Source: Vanilla planifolia
Taxonomy: Eukaryota; Streptophyta; Magnoliopsida; Asparagales; Orchidaceae
Direction: 5' to 3'
Assembly: GCA_023846275.1 (NCBI GenBank)
Contig: JAIUJO010000070.1
Location: forward strand, 74,501-138,500
Length of the DNA: 64,000 nucleotides
This document shows positions 30,101-47,521 of the stretch, in pieces. The notes under the pieces were generated by a model. It was not told the origin of the DNA, did not search any database, and saw only the letters and a program-made list of their open reading frames with translations. How positions within the stretch are numbered: the stretch's first letter is position 1; every line of letters begins with the position of its first letter. Position numbers and translations under genes: made by a program.

Positions 30101-33100
30101 GCACACATTCACACATTCTTGTAAACACACACACACACACATGCCAAATCACATGCACCCAAACACATTTAAAACAACATGAATACACATGGACATGTGT
30201 ACAAACACAATCACACACCTAAACACATCTATGTGCCCACGTGCATACACATACACACATAAACACCTACACACACACCCATGTAGATTCACCCACACAC
30301 ACCTAAACACACTCTCCTACACACACACATACACACGTGCCTTGGCACTTGCACAAACACACAAACACATGGACGCACACTCATGCACACTTGCAAATGT
30401 ATGTTGACACACACATACATGCACATGTCTGTAGACACACATATACATGCACACGTATAGACATGCACACACACTGATATATACATGCACACCCATGCAC
30501 ATAGATGTACAAACATATGCACACACTTGCACGTGGATACACACACATGTATGCAAATAGGCATATGAGCACAATGGCACACACAACATATACAAACACA
30601 CATATACACGCCCGCATGCACACAAACATGCACATAAACACACACATGCCCAAACACACACATATACCTACATGCATAGAATCCATTCATGCACACACTC
30701 AAACAAACACACACACACACAAAAACATGCACAGACATGTAGATGGATAGACATATTCCCAAATACACACAATAATAGAAAGCCCACAAACATGCATAAG
30801 AATAAGGGTACAAACACATATAGACAAAGGCTCACAGACATTCACACACATCCACAAACACATAGGAACAAGGATTCACAAATGCATACACATGCATGCA
30901 TACATGCAAACTCATGCACAAATGGGCACACACACTCATAGACATTCAAAAGCCCACATAGATATGCATGCACAAACACATATATGCACATGCACATGCA
31001 CACATATGCACATGACACACATTCACAAAAAGAAATCCATGCACACAAACATGGATGCACATGCACATGGACATGAACACACAAATAAATGAACAAACAC
31101 ACACGCTTGCATGCATACAAACACATAGAAATACATGCATGTATGCACACACACACACATGCACAAACAGACACTCACACATAGACATATGCACACTTGC
31201 ATGCACACGCACACACACATGCACAAACATGTGCACACACACGCACACATAGGTGTATGAAAATATATAAACAAACATGCAGATGCACACACAGACACTC
31301 ACACTCATATGTAAACACACAAACATGTGCGCACACACACATGCATGCACACATGTACATATGCAGACTCACATGTGTACACACATATATACATACCAGC
31401 ACCCAAACACACACATGCACAAGAATAAAAACCCACATACACACTCAAAATGAAACATAAATTCACACATATGCACAATCATGCATGCACAAACTAATAG
31501 ACACACATACACAAAAGCATGCATGAACACACATTCACACATATGCACATGCACAAAAACATACAGATGTGCACAAACACATGCACACTCAAAAGAATAA
31601 GCACACACATAAGCACATATACTAACACACACACATGCACACTCATAGACACAAACATTTACACAGACATAAACACACAAGCGCATGCACACACACATGC
31701 ACAAATAATCACACATGCACACATGCATATACATATGCATGAACTCCTACACATAAACACTCATATACACCCTCACATGCATATACTTGAACATTCATAA
31801 GCACAAACACATACACACACATTCACACTCATACAAACTCAAGTACACATACACATGCACTTGCACATGCACACACTCACACATGCACACACATGCATTA
31901 ATGCATACACTCGCACACACACACACACATAAACACACACAAACACTAACACATGCCCTCCACACACAAGCATGCACATACACACTAACTAACATGCATG
32001 CATGCACACACACATGCTTACATGCACACATGTGCATAGAAATACACGTATGAGTACACACACATGCACAAATGCACACACATGCACCCACACACACATG
32101 GATAAACAAATGCACACACAAATACATAAGGGAACAAGCAGACATACACATAATATCATAAGAAAAAAACCACACGCATACACACTTGTGCATGCTCACA
32201 CACATGCACAAGCACACCATAAAAAACATGCACACATGCATGCACAAGCATGTCGTACACATAAACATGCACACAAAGACATGCTCTCATGTGTAGGCAC
32301 TCACATATGCACACAAGCACAAACATGCATGTGAATAGACACTCACATACACTCACATGCACAAGCACATGCATGCACATATGCACATTCATGTAAAAAC
32401 ATATGCACACATGCACACACACAAACACACACACATATAAATGCACAAGCATGCACACATGTAAGGAAATGTACATCGACACACATAGACAAGCACACAC
32501 ACACAAATGCATACATAAATTAGCACACATACCCACACACAAACAAACATAGATGCACTAACACACAACTCATGCACAATCATGCAAAAAATATAAATGC
32601 ACTCACATGCTCACATAGAGAGAGACTCACATGCACACACATTTACACACATACATGCAAATGCACATAGATACACACACACACAATCAAATACACATGA
32701 ACATGCACACTCACATGCACACACACTTGCACACATGCAATAATATGTATATATAAAATCAAACATGCCCACCTATGCACACACGTACACACAAGAACCT
32801 GTGCTTGCACACACCAACACCCTTGCATGCACACAAGAACACACATGCGCACATACACACATTTACACACAAGCACATGCATGCACGCACAAAAACATAG
32901 GTGCACATTCATGTGCATGCATCTACACACACATGCATGCATATGCATAAAATAACTACATGCATATTTGTAAAGATACACAAAGATGCAAAAACATAGG
33001 CTCATACGCATGCACACAAAGATGCATACACATGCGATCATGTGGGCACACACGCACACACACGAACGCACATGCATACAGACAATAACACACATGCATG

Positions 33101-33338
33101 CAAACACACTAATGCACACACACACAAAAACACACAAATGTGTACACACATACACATACCAAAACATGTATTCATGCATATACAAACACACACATGCGCA
33201 CACACATGCAGACAACTATATACATGCATACTCACTCTCGCACACACATGTACATGCACACATGCGCGTCTATACAGACACACATGCATGCACATAAACA
33301 CACTCAAGCACACATACACATACATAAGCAATCACACA
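27171..33338 (+). repeat. CA-strand satellite, copy II counterpart of the inverted block
   Basis: CA-rich satellite about 6.2 kb long with no strand switch. It occupies the position in copy II that 4,581-11,090 takes in copy I. At its left edge CATAAACACTCACATATG (27,153-27,170) is followed at once by CATAAACACAC; at its right edge CACACCCATATGCAC (33,339) matches 11,099. The last bases before 33,338 resemble the reverse complement of the bases just after 4,581. I could not confirm internal matches by eye, so homology of the interior is inferred from position and length. No gene is seen; the long frame at 27,830-28,630 is a His/Thr repeat by-product. Confidence 0.78.
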
Positions 33339-33394
33339 CACACCCATATGCACAAAAACATGCATACACGCATGCACGTACATGCACACAAGAA

Positions 33395-35700
33395 ATAACC
33401 TCATGCATTCATGTGCACGAACTCATACAAATATGCACAAATGCTTGGAAAAACACAAGGATAACCTACACACACATATGCACAAACACATGCATGCCCA
33501 CACGTATGTACAAGTGTACTCACATCATGCCCACGACCTCATACACACAACACAGACACACACACATGCACACACACATAAACAGTCACATGTGCATATA
33601 CATGCACACACGAAGGCAAACATACACATACTCTTGCACACACACACACACAACCGTACATGAACATACCCAGACAGAAATGCACACACACATATGCACA
33701 CATACAAATATGCTCAAACACACATGTACATACACACATGCATGCACACATGCATAAACTAATATAAATATACATTAATAGACACACACTCACATATGTA
33801 TGCACCCACACATGAATAAGCACAAAATCACCTACACATAGAAATGCAAGAAAGTCCTTGAACATGGACATATGCACACACTCATATACATGCACATTTT
33901 CACACATGCCTACAGAAGCGCACACACAAAAATATGAACATGCGCACACACAAACATGTACACACAAAAAGGCATGCATAAATGCATACAAGTACATGTT
34001 TACACATAGACACATAGGCACACACAAATGCACATGGACATGCACAACCACAGATACACACACACAAACTTATATACAAATACACACAAACATGTGCACA
34101 CATGCTTACATACTTGCACTAATAGATACATGTGCATAAACACCTACACACAAACAACTGCACCCACTCACACAAATTGGTTTGCATGCATATGCACATG
34201 AACTCACAAGTCATAACACACACACAGATGCATGAACCCCCACACAAACACACATGCACTCATACACCACCTTTTATATTCAAACATACACAAACACATG
34301 CTCGTACACACACACAGGCACATTCACACACATAAACACATGAGCACACACCCAAGCAGACTCATGCATATCTAGGTGCACACATGCATGCAAATGCACA
34401 TGCACTCATGGATATAATCATGAACAAACATGCATGCACATGCACACACACACACACACATATAAAAATACACACACATGCACACATGGATACACAACAC
34501 ACACAACAACATAAAAATGCACATGCAAAAACACACACATGCATGTATGCACACTCAAGCACACATGCACACACTTATGCTTGCATGCAAATAAGCACAT
34601 GCACAACCACATATATACATGCAAGCATGCACACACACACACAAACACAAACACCCACACAAATATGCACATACACACACCCTCATACTCGAACACACAT
34701 TCACATGCATAGGTACATACATGCACATAAATACACAAACAAATAAAACCACAAATGCACAATCACATCAACACACACAAGAACACATGCACATGCACAC
34801 ACATCCACACACACACAAACCCACATGCATAGATAGACACTTACATATATGAACACATAGATAGACACACACATGCACGTACTCATGCACAAGCATGCAC
34901 ACAAAAACATGCACACGTACACAAACATGCACACACACTCACATAAATAAGCAAAAAATGTATGCATGTACATGTACAAACTCATGCACACATGCACAAA
35001 TGCATGCACGAACACAAGGATAACCCACACAAAAACACACATGCACATACACACACAGGCAACAACACATGCATGCACACACATGCACAAATGCAAGCAC
35101 ATGCATGTACACATTGTTTAACACACGGCATGCACAGTCACACAAGCACACATATACACACCCACACATGCATCTACATGCACACATGAAGTTACACACA
35201 CACACAAAACACATGTACACACACAAAGACACACACATGCACCAATGCATGCATACATATAGACATGCTCACACACACTAGTAAATACACACATGTATGT
35301 ATACATCCACACATAAGCACTCATGCACACATACACATCCAAACTAAAATACACACATGTGTAGACACACATTCACACACAGGTGCACACATGCACACAC
35401 ATGAACAAGCATTGAAACACATGCATATACACATGCAAGCAATCTGTTTCACATGCACATATACACACATGCAGACACACTCACACATACATTCACACAC
35501 ACTCATACACATACCTGCACAAAACTATGAACATGCATAAGTGCACACACACACAAACATGCACACACATACACACAAAAAAGAACACACAAGCACAAAC
35601 ACTTGCATGACACACACGCACACACACATGCATGGACACACATACACATAGGAAGACACACATGCATGCACCCTTACACACACAAATTTATTTGTATACA
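33395..35700 (+). repeat. probable 1.4-1.6 kb internal duplication in copy II
   Basis: A landmark that is single in copy I (11,165-11,230, containing AAATGCATGCATAAACACAAGG) occurs twice here, near 33,415-33,460 and near 34,985-35,030, each with ACACAAGGATAACC. The first copy continues to match copy I up to about 34,130. The second leads into the match that resumes at about 35,580-35,710. The offset to copy I increases by about 1.35 kb across the interval, as a local duplication would produce. Exact edges are not resolved. Confidence 0.65.
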
Positions 35701-38700
35701 GTCAAAGGAACCCACACATTATAACACACATACAAAGTATGCATACATGTTTGTGCCCTCACGCACACAAATGTATGTTCATGCACACAAGCACAAGCAC
35801 ATATGCACATTCACCCACATATACACCCCTTTATCCCCACACACGCATACATAAGACACATGTTCATACACACACGCACACATAAACATGTGCATGCACA
35901 CAACCATATACACATCGACACACATATGTATAACCACAAAAACACACATGCAGACATGCACAAGCATACGCATGAACACGTGAGAACTTGTACAAGCACA
36001 CCTATGCATACACAAGCACACACATGCATGCACACAAACACGAATGCACACAATCATGCACACATGTAAGAACACGTACAGATACACAAGGATGCACAAT
36101 ACACACAACTGCATAAAAATCGATGTATAAACACACACACATGAACACAAGCACATATGTGCACACAAGCACACACACACACACACTCATCAATGGATGC
36201 ATAAATACACATATGCATGCAAGTAAGCACGTACACATCGACACACATACATGCACACACACACACACATGTTCAAATACACATGCACACACATCCACAA
36301 AAAATGCATATGCACACACCCTCATGCAAGAACACACATGCACATGCATAAATACACACTTGCACATCCATAGGCACTAATGCCCATGCACTTACATATG
36401 CCCACATGCACATAAACACACAAACAATCTAAACCACACATGCACAATCACACCCACACAAACAAAGACTCATGCACATGCACACACAGGCATGCAGATA
36501 CATACACACAGATACAACTACATGCACATATGCAAACATATATAGACATGCACATAGAAAAGCACACATACACATACACATATACACAATTCACACCCAC
36601 ATTGATACACACACACATACACACTCTCACATACATATACATATGCAAACACATACCCACACACACACAAGTTTTTATTCTTGCTAATGCACACACACAC
36701 ATTCACAAACATGCATGTGCACGGAGATATACACACACATGTGAATCCGTACAGACACAAGCACAAGCACACACATAAATAAACACCCACATGCACATAT
36801 GTGCAGGTGCCCATACACATATGCAAATGCATGTGCACGAGCTCAAGCAATCACACACACATGTGCTCACATGCACTTGCAAAGTCACACACACATGCAT
36901 ACACAAGCACCCCATTGGCACATGCACACACAAACTCTTATGCACACAGAGATGCATGCACACACATACACAAATGCATACACATGTACACCCACATAAA
37001 AACACAAAAACATGCATACACACACACACACAAAAATATATAGTCATACAATCACTTGCATGTACCCAAAAAATGCACACACACACACACACCCAATACA
37101 CATACAAAACACATGCTCGCATGAATGCATGAGTGCACAAATGAACACATAGACACACACACACACACACTTGCACAAACACAAAGATGCATGCACGCAC
37201 ACAACACACACATTTGTGCAAATGCACACATGCACATGTACACACACATGAACACACACATGAACACACATGTATGCACCCATATAAACAAATATGTACA
37301 CACATGCATAGACACATGGACAAAAAATAGGTATAGATGCACACAAACATGCACACAAAAGTAGGCAAGCACACACACAATCACACATAAATATTCATGT
37401 AAACATTGACACAGAAAGGTACACATATGCACATATACACGTATGCACATGGACATATGTGCAAACACACATGCACATGGCCATGCACACACCCCCATAA
37501 AACACATAAAAGCACACAAAACACACATGTACACAAACATTCACACATTACTACATATAATGACACCCACACACATGCACATGCATTGCATGTTGGCAAC
37601 AAACACATAATAATGCACATGCACACACACATGCACAAATGCACATGTACACACATGAACAAACACACATGCAAATAGTCACAATTACGTACACACAAAC
37701 CCATGCATGCACATATGCAATCACACCCACATGTACATGTAGACAAACTCATGCACTCATACACAAAAAAAAACAAACATGCTCACATGCACATATGGAC
37801 AGAACATATGCACATATGCACTCACATGCACAAAAGCTCAAGCATACATGCACACAAACATAGAAACATATACACATATTTTTATAGACACATGCATACA
37901 CAAACACATGCACATGCACACATACCAAAATAAGTATGTATACACATACACATGTACAAACACACAAGCATGTACACTAGTACACATGCACATATGTGCA
38001 CACCCATGAATGCACACATACACAAATGTGCATGTGTACACACATGCACGTAAACACACGTATACACATGCACATGCCAACACACATCGACTACCAAATA
38101 CATGCACAAATGCACAAGAGCACACTCACACACTCATGAACACACAAAAATATTCCCACTTGGCATTCATGCACACCAACACATGCATTCACGCACAAAC
38201 AACAGACATGCACAATCACACACATACACCCAAAGACCCACACACAAAAATATACTCACACACACACACACACACTCGTACACATGTACTTACACACACA
38301 CATGCACATGTACACACACATATATGCACATGCACATATGGGCAATCCCACACACATGCACAAACACACACATACATAAATAAGCATATATGCATATGCA
38401 TGCAAATACACACACATGCACACACATAACACAAACACATGTGCATGCACGCACACACATACACATTTGTGTAAACACACCCCCATGCATGCTCACATAC
38501 ACACACATGCACCAACAGACACACATGGAAAAACACAACGATGCATGCACACAAAGACATGCACACACACACATAAACAAACATGCACACACACACACAC
38601 ATGCATGCAACGACACATGGACACACATATGCATGAACACATGCGCACATGCACACACTTATGCATGAACACATGCACACATGTGCACACATGCACATAT

Positions 38701-41700
38701 ATACACATAAACACCCACATACAAGCACATTGAAATAGATGTGCTTATAAGCATGCACATACCCTCACACATGCACATATACAAACATATGCACGCACAC
38801 ACTCGTGCAAAAACATGCATGCATACACATAGACAAATACACACATTCATGCACACACACACATAATCACACATGTGTGCATGAATGCACATAAACAACC
38901 ACACACACAAACACTTGCAAGATGATGCATGCACAAGAATACATAGACCCACATTTGACATAAGCACACATACACGCATGCAATCACACACATACACACA
39001 TTTATGATGCACACACACATGCACCAAAACACACACAAAAACACTCACACATTCACACACACTCACATACACATGCACATGCGTACGCATAAGCATAGAT
39101 GCACATGCTTCTACTAACACACCTACATGCAGATACACATAAACAAACACATGTAAACACAGACACACACACCTAGAAACACATGCAAACACAATTAAAC
39201 ACATGTACACAATTAAACACACACACACACACACATTCAGAGTCAAGCACATGCACATGCACAAGTGTACACACACTCAAAAACACACACACCAATAGAC
39301 ATGCATATAAAATCACACACATGCACACATACGAACACGAAGGCACACACACGTGCATACAGGTACTAACATGCGCACACACAACCACGTACATACACAT
39401 TCACATGCACATGCATTAACACATGCATGCATGCATGAACACACACATGAACATACACACACACATGCACACACAATCACGCACGTGCTTGTTCGCCAAC
39501 ACACATGCACATGATCACATGCACAAACACAAGCATATACACACACAAGCACAAGCACACAAATACAAACATGCACACATATGCACACATGTGTACACAC
39601 ACACACATATTTGTACTCACATGAAGACAAACTCATGCCCACACATACACACATCACAATACACATGCATACGAACATATGAAGGCACAGATGCACACCC
39701 GTAGACCCGTATACATAACATATAAACTAATATACACACACAAACACATAAGCATACACACACATGTACAAACCCAAATGCACGCACACATGTGCACAAA
39801 GACACATACAATTGCATAACCATGCATACATGCTTAAAAGAACACACTTGCACCTACACCCACATAGGTACACACACACATACAAATATATGCACAAATG
39901 CACACAACATAAGTAGATGAACATGTGCATGCACATGTACACTTACATAAACACAAAAATAATAAACACATAGACACAAGCACACACTCGCACATATGCA
40001 TGCACACGCACTCACACACACAAACATGCTCACATGTGCACCCATAAACATTCATACATGCACACACATGCACACAAAAAGGGAAAAACACACATATGCT
40101 CCCACACACACACATACACATGCACACACACATATGCACACACACATACATACACATGCATAAAGCACATGCTCATGCATGTATGAATGTATACACACAC
40201 ACATGCACACATACATACATATGCTTACACATGCACATATGCGCAAACACTCACACACACTTACAAACATGCTTGTGCACATACACACACACACACACAC
40301 ACTTACTTGTATATGCATAGCCGCATAGGCACATGCATTTGCATTAACACATATGCACACCCATGCACATGTGCGTATGCAACAAGAATAGACATAGGCA
40401 TGCACACACACATGCATGCACATGCACATACATACACACACATAGACCCTCACACATGCACACATGCATAAGCATTCACACTTACACATACCTGCATGCA
40501 CTCACACGCATAGTCATGCACAAACATATGTGCACACACATGTGAACATGCATGCACACCCACACACACAATTGTAAGCATGCAAACACACACACAAACA
40601 CATCCACACAAAAATATGCACACACACACACACACACAAACTCACATATGCACAAAAACACACACTGACAAACAAACACATGCACGAACTCACAAACAAA
40701 AATATACATGCACACACATAGACATACACAAATGTGTGCCCTTACTTACACAAACCTGCATACACACCTACATAGACACAAGTAGCAATGTACACACTCA
40801 TATACACACATGTGTGCAAAAATGCACTCGCACACACAAACAAACATGCACATACACACACATGATCACACACACATATATGCACACACACGTACACATG
40901 CATGCATGCACACACAAACATGTGCACATATAAATGCTAAGACACCCACACTTAGGCACACTTTTGCATACACAGACCCACACACATAAGCATGCACACA
41001 CATCGTACACATATATACAAAAAACACAAACACATGCACATACAAGCATGCATACAAACATGCACACACAACACCCCACTTGTAAAGACACATACACTTG
41101 CACTAGCGAATGCACAAACACACAGACATAGACACAAGCACCTAAAGAGTTACTTGCAAGCACACATGCCCTCGAAAGTATATGCCCATGCACACTCACA
41201 TGCACACACATTATCTCTCATGTGTGCTAGCACACATACATATTCACACATGAACAATCATGCACACACACTTGGACATGCATATACAAGTACACATGCA
41301 CATAAAGACCCATAATCACAAACACACACAAATGCACACATACATACACTTAGAAATGCACACACATGCACTCACACACTCATACACACATTGACACAAG
41401 CATGTACACACATGCTTTTATAAATACACAAACATATAATAATGCTTGCACACTAACATCCACACACTCGTACATACATGTACACATGCACACAAGCATG
41501 CACAAACATCCACACACCTACATAGATTGATGCATGAACATGCAAACATATACAAATGTGAGATTTCTCACACATATTCACATGCACGAGCTCACAAACA
41601 TGCACAAATGTATCACACAAACATATGCATGCACACTATGAACAAGCACACATATACACACATATGCACAATCACAGATATGCCCACACATAGAGCACAC

Positions 41701-43221
41701 ATGCATGTACACAAGTACACACATGCCTTTATGTACACACACACAAGCACACTCACAAACATGTAATCATATCCACATATAAAAACACCCACAAACCATG
41801 TAATAACATGCAAACATATGTATGGACATTCAAAAGCATAGAAACATACACACACACACACGCACACACACACTTACATACACTTCCATACAAATGCATG
41901 TGTACACACACACATGCATGCACATTCAAACACACACAAACCCACACACATGCACAAATACATGCATGCAAACATGCACAAGCTCACAGAGACATGCACA
42001 CATGTCCACACACTCAAGCACATAGCCACAAAGACATAAACACATACATGTGCACTAACATGTACACACATGCACATGTACCTCCACACAATCCAACACA
42101 CACACAAGCACAAACATACATGCATACACACAGTTGTGCACATAGACGAATGCACATGCTCACATAGCCAGATAGCCACATCGACACCCATGCACACATA
42201 TTTGTGCATAACATACACAAACACATACTTGCATGTGCATGAGCACACATGTGCATGTATATATAGACACACACACAAGCATTGTCTCTTAGACACACAA
42301 ACACATGTGCAAGCATGCCCAAGCATGCATGTTCACAATCACACACACTCATAAGCAAGTGTAGACACACAAAAACACATGTATAAGCATGCATATGCAT
42401 GCACACACTCATGCAAAGACACATTCATATGAATGCATCTATACACACACAAATTCATGTACCCGCCCATACACACAAGCAGACACAAATACTCACATGC
42501 ACACTTACACACAAACTTATGCATGCAAACCAATCCATAAAAATTACACACAAATGCACATGCATGCACACACATAGGAACACAAGAATACAGACATGCA
42601 CATGCAAATAAACATAAACTCAAATATCAAAACAAAAGCACACACAAGCACAAACATGTACACACACACACACACATGCATATGCACACCTATACACATA
42701 CACACACAAATACATAATCATACATGCACACACAAAAGTAATCACAAATATGCACACACACACACACACATATACACACAATCACAAAGATGTACACTTA
42801 GGCACACATATGCACAAAATCTCATGTGCACATACATGAACGTAAATGCATACACACATGCACACATACAGATAGACACACGCTCACCTGCACAACTACA
42901 TGCACATATACACTTACACAAAGCATAGTCACACATGAATGAATATATGCATGCACACACCCACATGCACCCACAGACACATATATACAATAACACACCT
43001 ACATATATACAAATGGATATGCACACACACATGCATGCACATGCACACACACACGAATACACACACACACACACATAGAAACATGCCTGCATGCAACCAC
43101 ACATGCTTGCACACATGCAACCATGTCACATGCATGCACACAAGCACACATGCATAAGTATGCACTCACACACATGCACACTCATAAGTGTACATAAAAG
43201 AAAAAATATAGGCATTCATAC

Positions 43222-43265
43222 ACATGCACACACATATGTGTAAACATGCACACACATATGTGTAA
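43222..43265 (+). repeat. 22 bp perfect tandem duplication
   Basis: Two identical units, ACATGCACACACATATGTGT followed by AA, lie at 43,222-43,243 and 43,244-43,265. Each holds the palindrome ACACATATGTGT. A degenerate third start follows. Confidence 0.94.
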
Positions 43266-45123
43266 ACATGCATACACATGTACACACTCACACATGCACC
43301 CAAATGCACCAACTTATTCACACACACATGCACACACATGTGCATACACATGCACATAAGCACACTCACACACAAACACCTACAGACACACATACAAATC
43401 CATGAGTATGCATACACACTCATGCATACTTAAATGAATGCACATATATACACACACACAACGACACACATATGGACACACATTGGAACTCATTCAAACA
43501 AATACATAAAACCACACGCACATAAACACACACACACACAATAATAATTATAAATGCGCACATAATTATAAACACATACACACTCACACACACAAATTAA
43601 ACCACATGAAAACATGCACGTATACACTAACATGCACACACATGCACAATCTTGCAAGCACTCACACACTCACACACACATGCATAAATAGAAACATGCA
43701 TACATGCACTACACCCACACACACAAACATAAAAATGCACACACATGCACACATATACACACAGTTGTATGCACACACACATGCACAAGCACATGAATAT
43801 ACACACATACAAAGGTATACACAAGTAGACACACATACAAATACACATACACACATGAACACACATGCTCACACATACATGCATGCATGCAAGTACTCCA
43901 ACACACACATAGACACAAGCTTACACATGCACACACACATACATGCATGCATACAAATAAAAGTACAAGAGTTAGCACACACATAGACACATGCACATGA
44001 GCTCTCTCACACAACATATATACTTGCAACCATGTAGATACGTGCACATATGCATATATGCATGCACGCAAATACACATGTGTACATATACACGAAAACA
44101 AACACATACACACTCACACACATGTAGACACATGCACAGAAATGCAAAGACAAACATGCACACCCATGCACACCTACACACACACTCACATGCACACATA
44201 GAACTGGACATAGACACATATGCAAAATCTTGAACAAACACATGAGCACACACACACACATGCTCAAACACTAATGCACACACTTGTATACGTGTAATCA
44301 CATGCACCTATGCACACAAACTCACATTGGCATGCACACACATATGCACAAACATAAACATGTAAACAAACCAAAACATAAACAAAATCCTAAATACACA
44401 CATGCAAACACACAGGCATGCATACGTAGGTGCATATACTCCCACACACACGTACATACAAACCTGCATCGAGACACAATTTTGCACACACACATAACAC
44501 AAGTGTGTCCAAAAATACACCCACACGCATTCACACAAACGCACACATGCACACTCATAGACATGCACATATGCAAACACACATGTACGAGCACACACAT
44601 GAACATATACATGCAAACAAACCCTACATTGGCACACTCATGCACACACACATGGTTGCATATGTACACAAACAGACACATAGACAAGCACACACACACA
44701 CAAACATGTACCCATGCGCATATGCACTTACACAAACATAGAAGCACACACACAAACATGCATACACAAACACACTTACCCACATGTGCATACCAATGAA
44801 TGCACAAACATGCATATACATAGGCACATACACCCACATAGCTACATAATGTTGTAGGCACCCGTACAAGTACACACACTTGTAGGCTTAAACACATCCA
44901 AACACACATGCATAAATGCATATAGACATGTACACGTAGGATCACTCAAGCACACCCATGCACAAGTACCTACTTAGACATACACACATATACATGCACA
45001 CTTACACACATATGTATGCATACACACATAGATATGCATATATGAGAACACATGCACACAAACACACACACACACACACACAAATGCACATATAAATAAG
45101 AACACATCCACACACATAAATAA

Positions 45124-45222
45124 TCACACATGCACGTGGACACATGCACCTAAAAACTTATAAACATTCACACATGCACGTGGACACATGCACCTAAAAA
45201 CTTATAAACATTCACACATGCA
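45124..45222 (+). repeat. 44 bp perfect tandem duplication
   Basis: The unit that includes GCACCTAAAAACTTATAAAC lies at 45,124-45,167 and again, without a difference, at 45,168-45,211, with the start of a third copy to about 45,222. The unit is richer in A and T than the array, which makes the match unmistakable. It must be recent. Confidence 0.97.
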
Positions 45223-47048
45223 TGCACACCCACATACACACACTTGTGCATTCATGCACACATGCACACCTATTTGTACACACAAATAGAGATGTTGGCA
45301 CATACAAACATTGACACAAGCGTGAATGCATGCACACACTTAAGCATATACACAACTACAAACACATGTACATGTATGCAGACATACACACATAGAAGCA
45401 CACAAATGCACACAAACAAGTGTGCTTAGGTATACACAATGTACAAACAAACACAAACACACAAGCACACGCATATTTAGGTGCACACACACACACATGT
45501 ATACACACGTGTATACACACTTGCATAAACATAGCTGCGCATGCACACCCACACAAAGACACACATATGTGCACACACTCATAAAGCACACACGTGTGCA
45601 CATGACTATACATGCGTAAGAATACGCAGACATGCTTGTCTGCATACACACATGTATACATGCACAAACACACAACCACACATTCTCGTACACATGAACA
45701 CACACACACATACGAACTAATACGGGCAAGCCAGCCCACACACACATAAGTATACATGCACACACAAATGCAAACACATGCACACACTTATGCACACATG
45801 TACAAGTATACACATATGCACATAAGCATGTACACCCACACTCACTCCCTCACACACATGAACATGCTGACACACATAACTACAAACACGAATACTCATG
45901 CACACATAAACATGTGCACGTATGCTCTAATGTACATGTGTCATTATATTTACCAAATGCACATGCATATATATGCACACACACCCACACAAATGCCCAT
46001 GCAAGCACACACATACATATGCACACATGCACACAGAAACACAATCACAGACATGAAGATACACCCACAAACACACATGCACTCATGTAATAGGACACAC
46101 ACACACACATTCATGCATGCACACACATACACTTTTGCATACATGCACATGCATAATGATGCACACAAAAGCAAACACATACGTGCACACTGACATGCAT
46201 TGCACAAACACACACATGTGCACACACATCCACACAATTGCACAAATGCTCTTACACAAATGCCCACAAGCATTCACCCTTACACGTATACACATGCACA
46301 TGTGCACACACAAGTACTCCCATGCAAACACATGCACATACACACATGTGTGTATTGATGCACACATGCTTATGCATACACACATATACATGCAAAGGCA
46401 TGCTCATATGCACAGACATAAGCACACACAAACTCGCACATTCATAAAAGTGCATGCAGACACACTCGGACACACACACACATACATACTAATGCACACT
46501 CATGCACACATATATTTGCACACACACATACATAGGCAAAAGCACACACACACATGCACATGCATGTACACAAATGCACCCAAATACATGCACAAGCACA
46601 CACACACATGCACATACGCACATACACACTCACACATTCACACACTTACATGCACACACAAAGACACACACACTTGCACATGAACACAAACACTTACACA
46701 TATGCACCCATGCATGCGCATAAGTACACAAATATACATGCTCACATGTATGAACATAGTCATGAAGACACTCACACATGCACACACACATGCACACAAG
46801 CACACAAGCACACATGCATACACACAAAAACACACTCATATGCATACAAACTCATAGTTACACATGTGCACACACATTCACATATACACACATGTGTAGG
46901 TAAACATACACATACAAACACACACGCATGTAAATGCAGACATGTATACACATGCATGCTCACATGCATAGATACACATGTCTGCATGCTCATAAACATG
47001 CACACAAACTCTTAAATGTACACATGAACATGCAAGAGAGCATAGAAA

Positions 47049-47072
47049 ACACACACACACACACACACACAC
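47049..47072 (+). repeat. pure (AC)12 tract
   Basis: Twenty-four bases of uninterrupted AC, followed by GTCAGAGCTC, one of the few G-containing words nearby. Confidence 0.96.
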
Positions 47073-47497
47073 GTCAGAGCTCACATATGCAAACACATGC
47101 ATGCACTTATGCACACACATGCATAATCATGCACATTCACATGCACATATGCACATACACACCTATGCATGACCACAAACACACACATGTTTTTGCATGC
47201 ATAGACACACATGCACACACATGCATACACACACACACATGCACTTGCAAACATATGCATGCACACATACACACACATACATGCACGAGCACATGCATAG
47301 TCACATATATGCATAAGTGCAAAAGCAAAAAACCACACATACACAAACATACCTACATGCACACGCACACAAGAAAAAAAGCACACGCACATGCATAGAA
47401 ATATGCATGAACGTAGATACACAAGTAGACATGCACATGCCAACACAAATACAAACACTCACATGTACAAACATACACCTACACCCACATACAAGTG

Positions 47498-47521
47498 CAC
47501 ACACACACACACACACACACA
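47498..47521 (+). repeat. pure (CA)12 tract
   Basis: Twenty-four bases of uninterrupted CA in the unplaced satellite region. Confidence 0.96.

Larger units (their letters stand above)
33339..44950 (+). repeat. CA-strand degenerate satellite, copy II right arm
   Basis: Collinear with copy I from 11,099 to about 21,100. The offset rises from about 22.2 kb to about 23.6 kb across 34,130-35,580, where copy II carries extra sequence. It falls back to 22.6 kb by 39,228, implying about 1.2 kb missing here or gained in copy I, and then rises to 23.4 kb by 43,545. After about 44,520 the match to copy I can no longer be followed by eye. No gene or interspersed element is visible. Confidence 0.85.
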
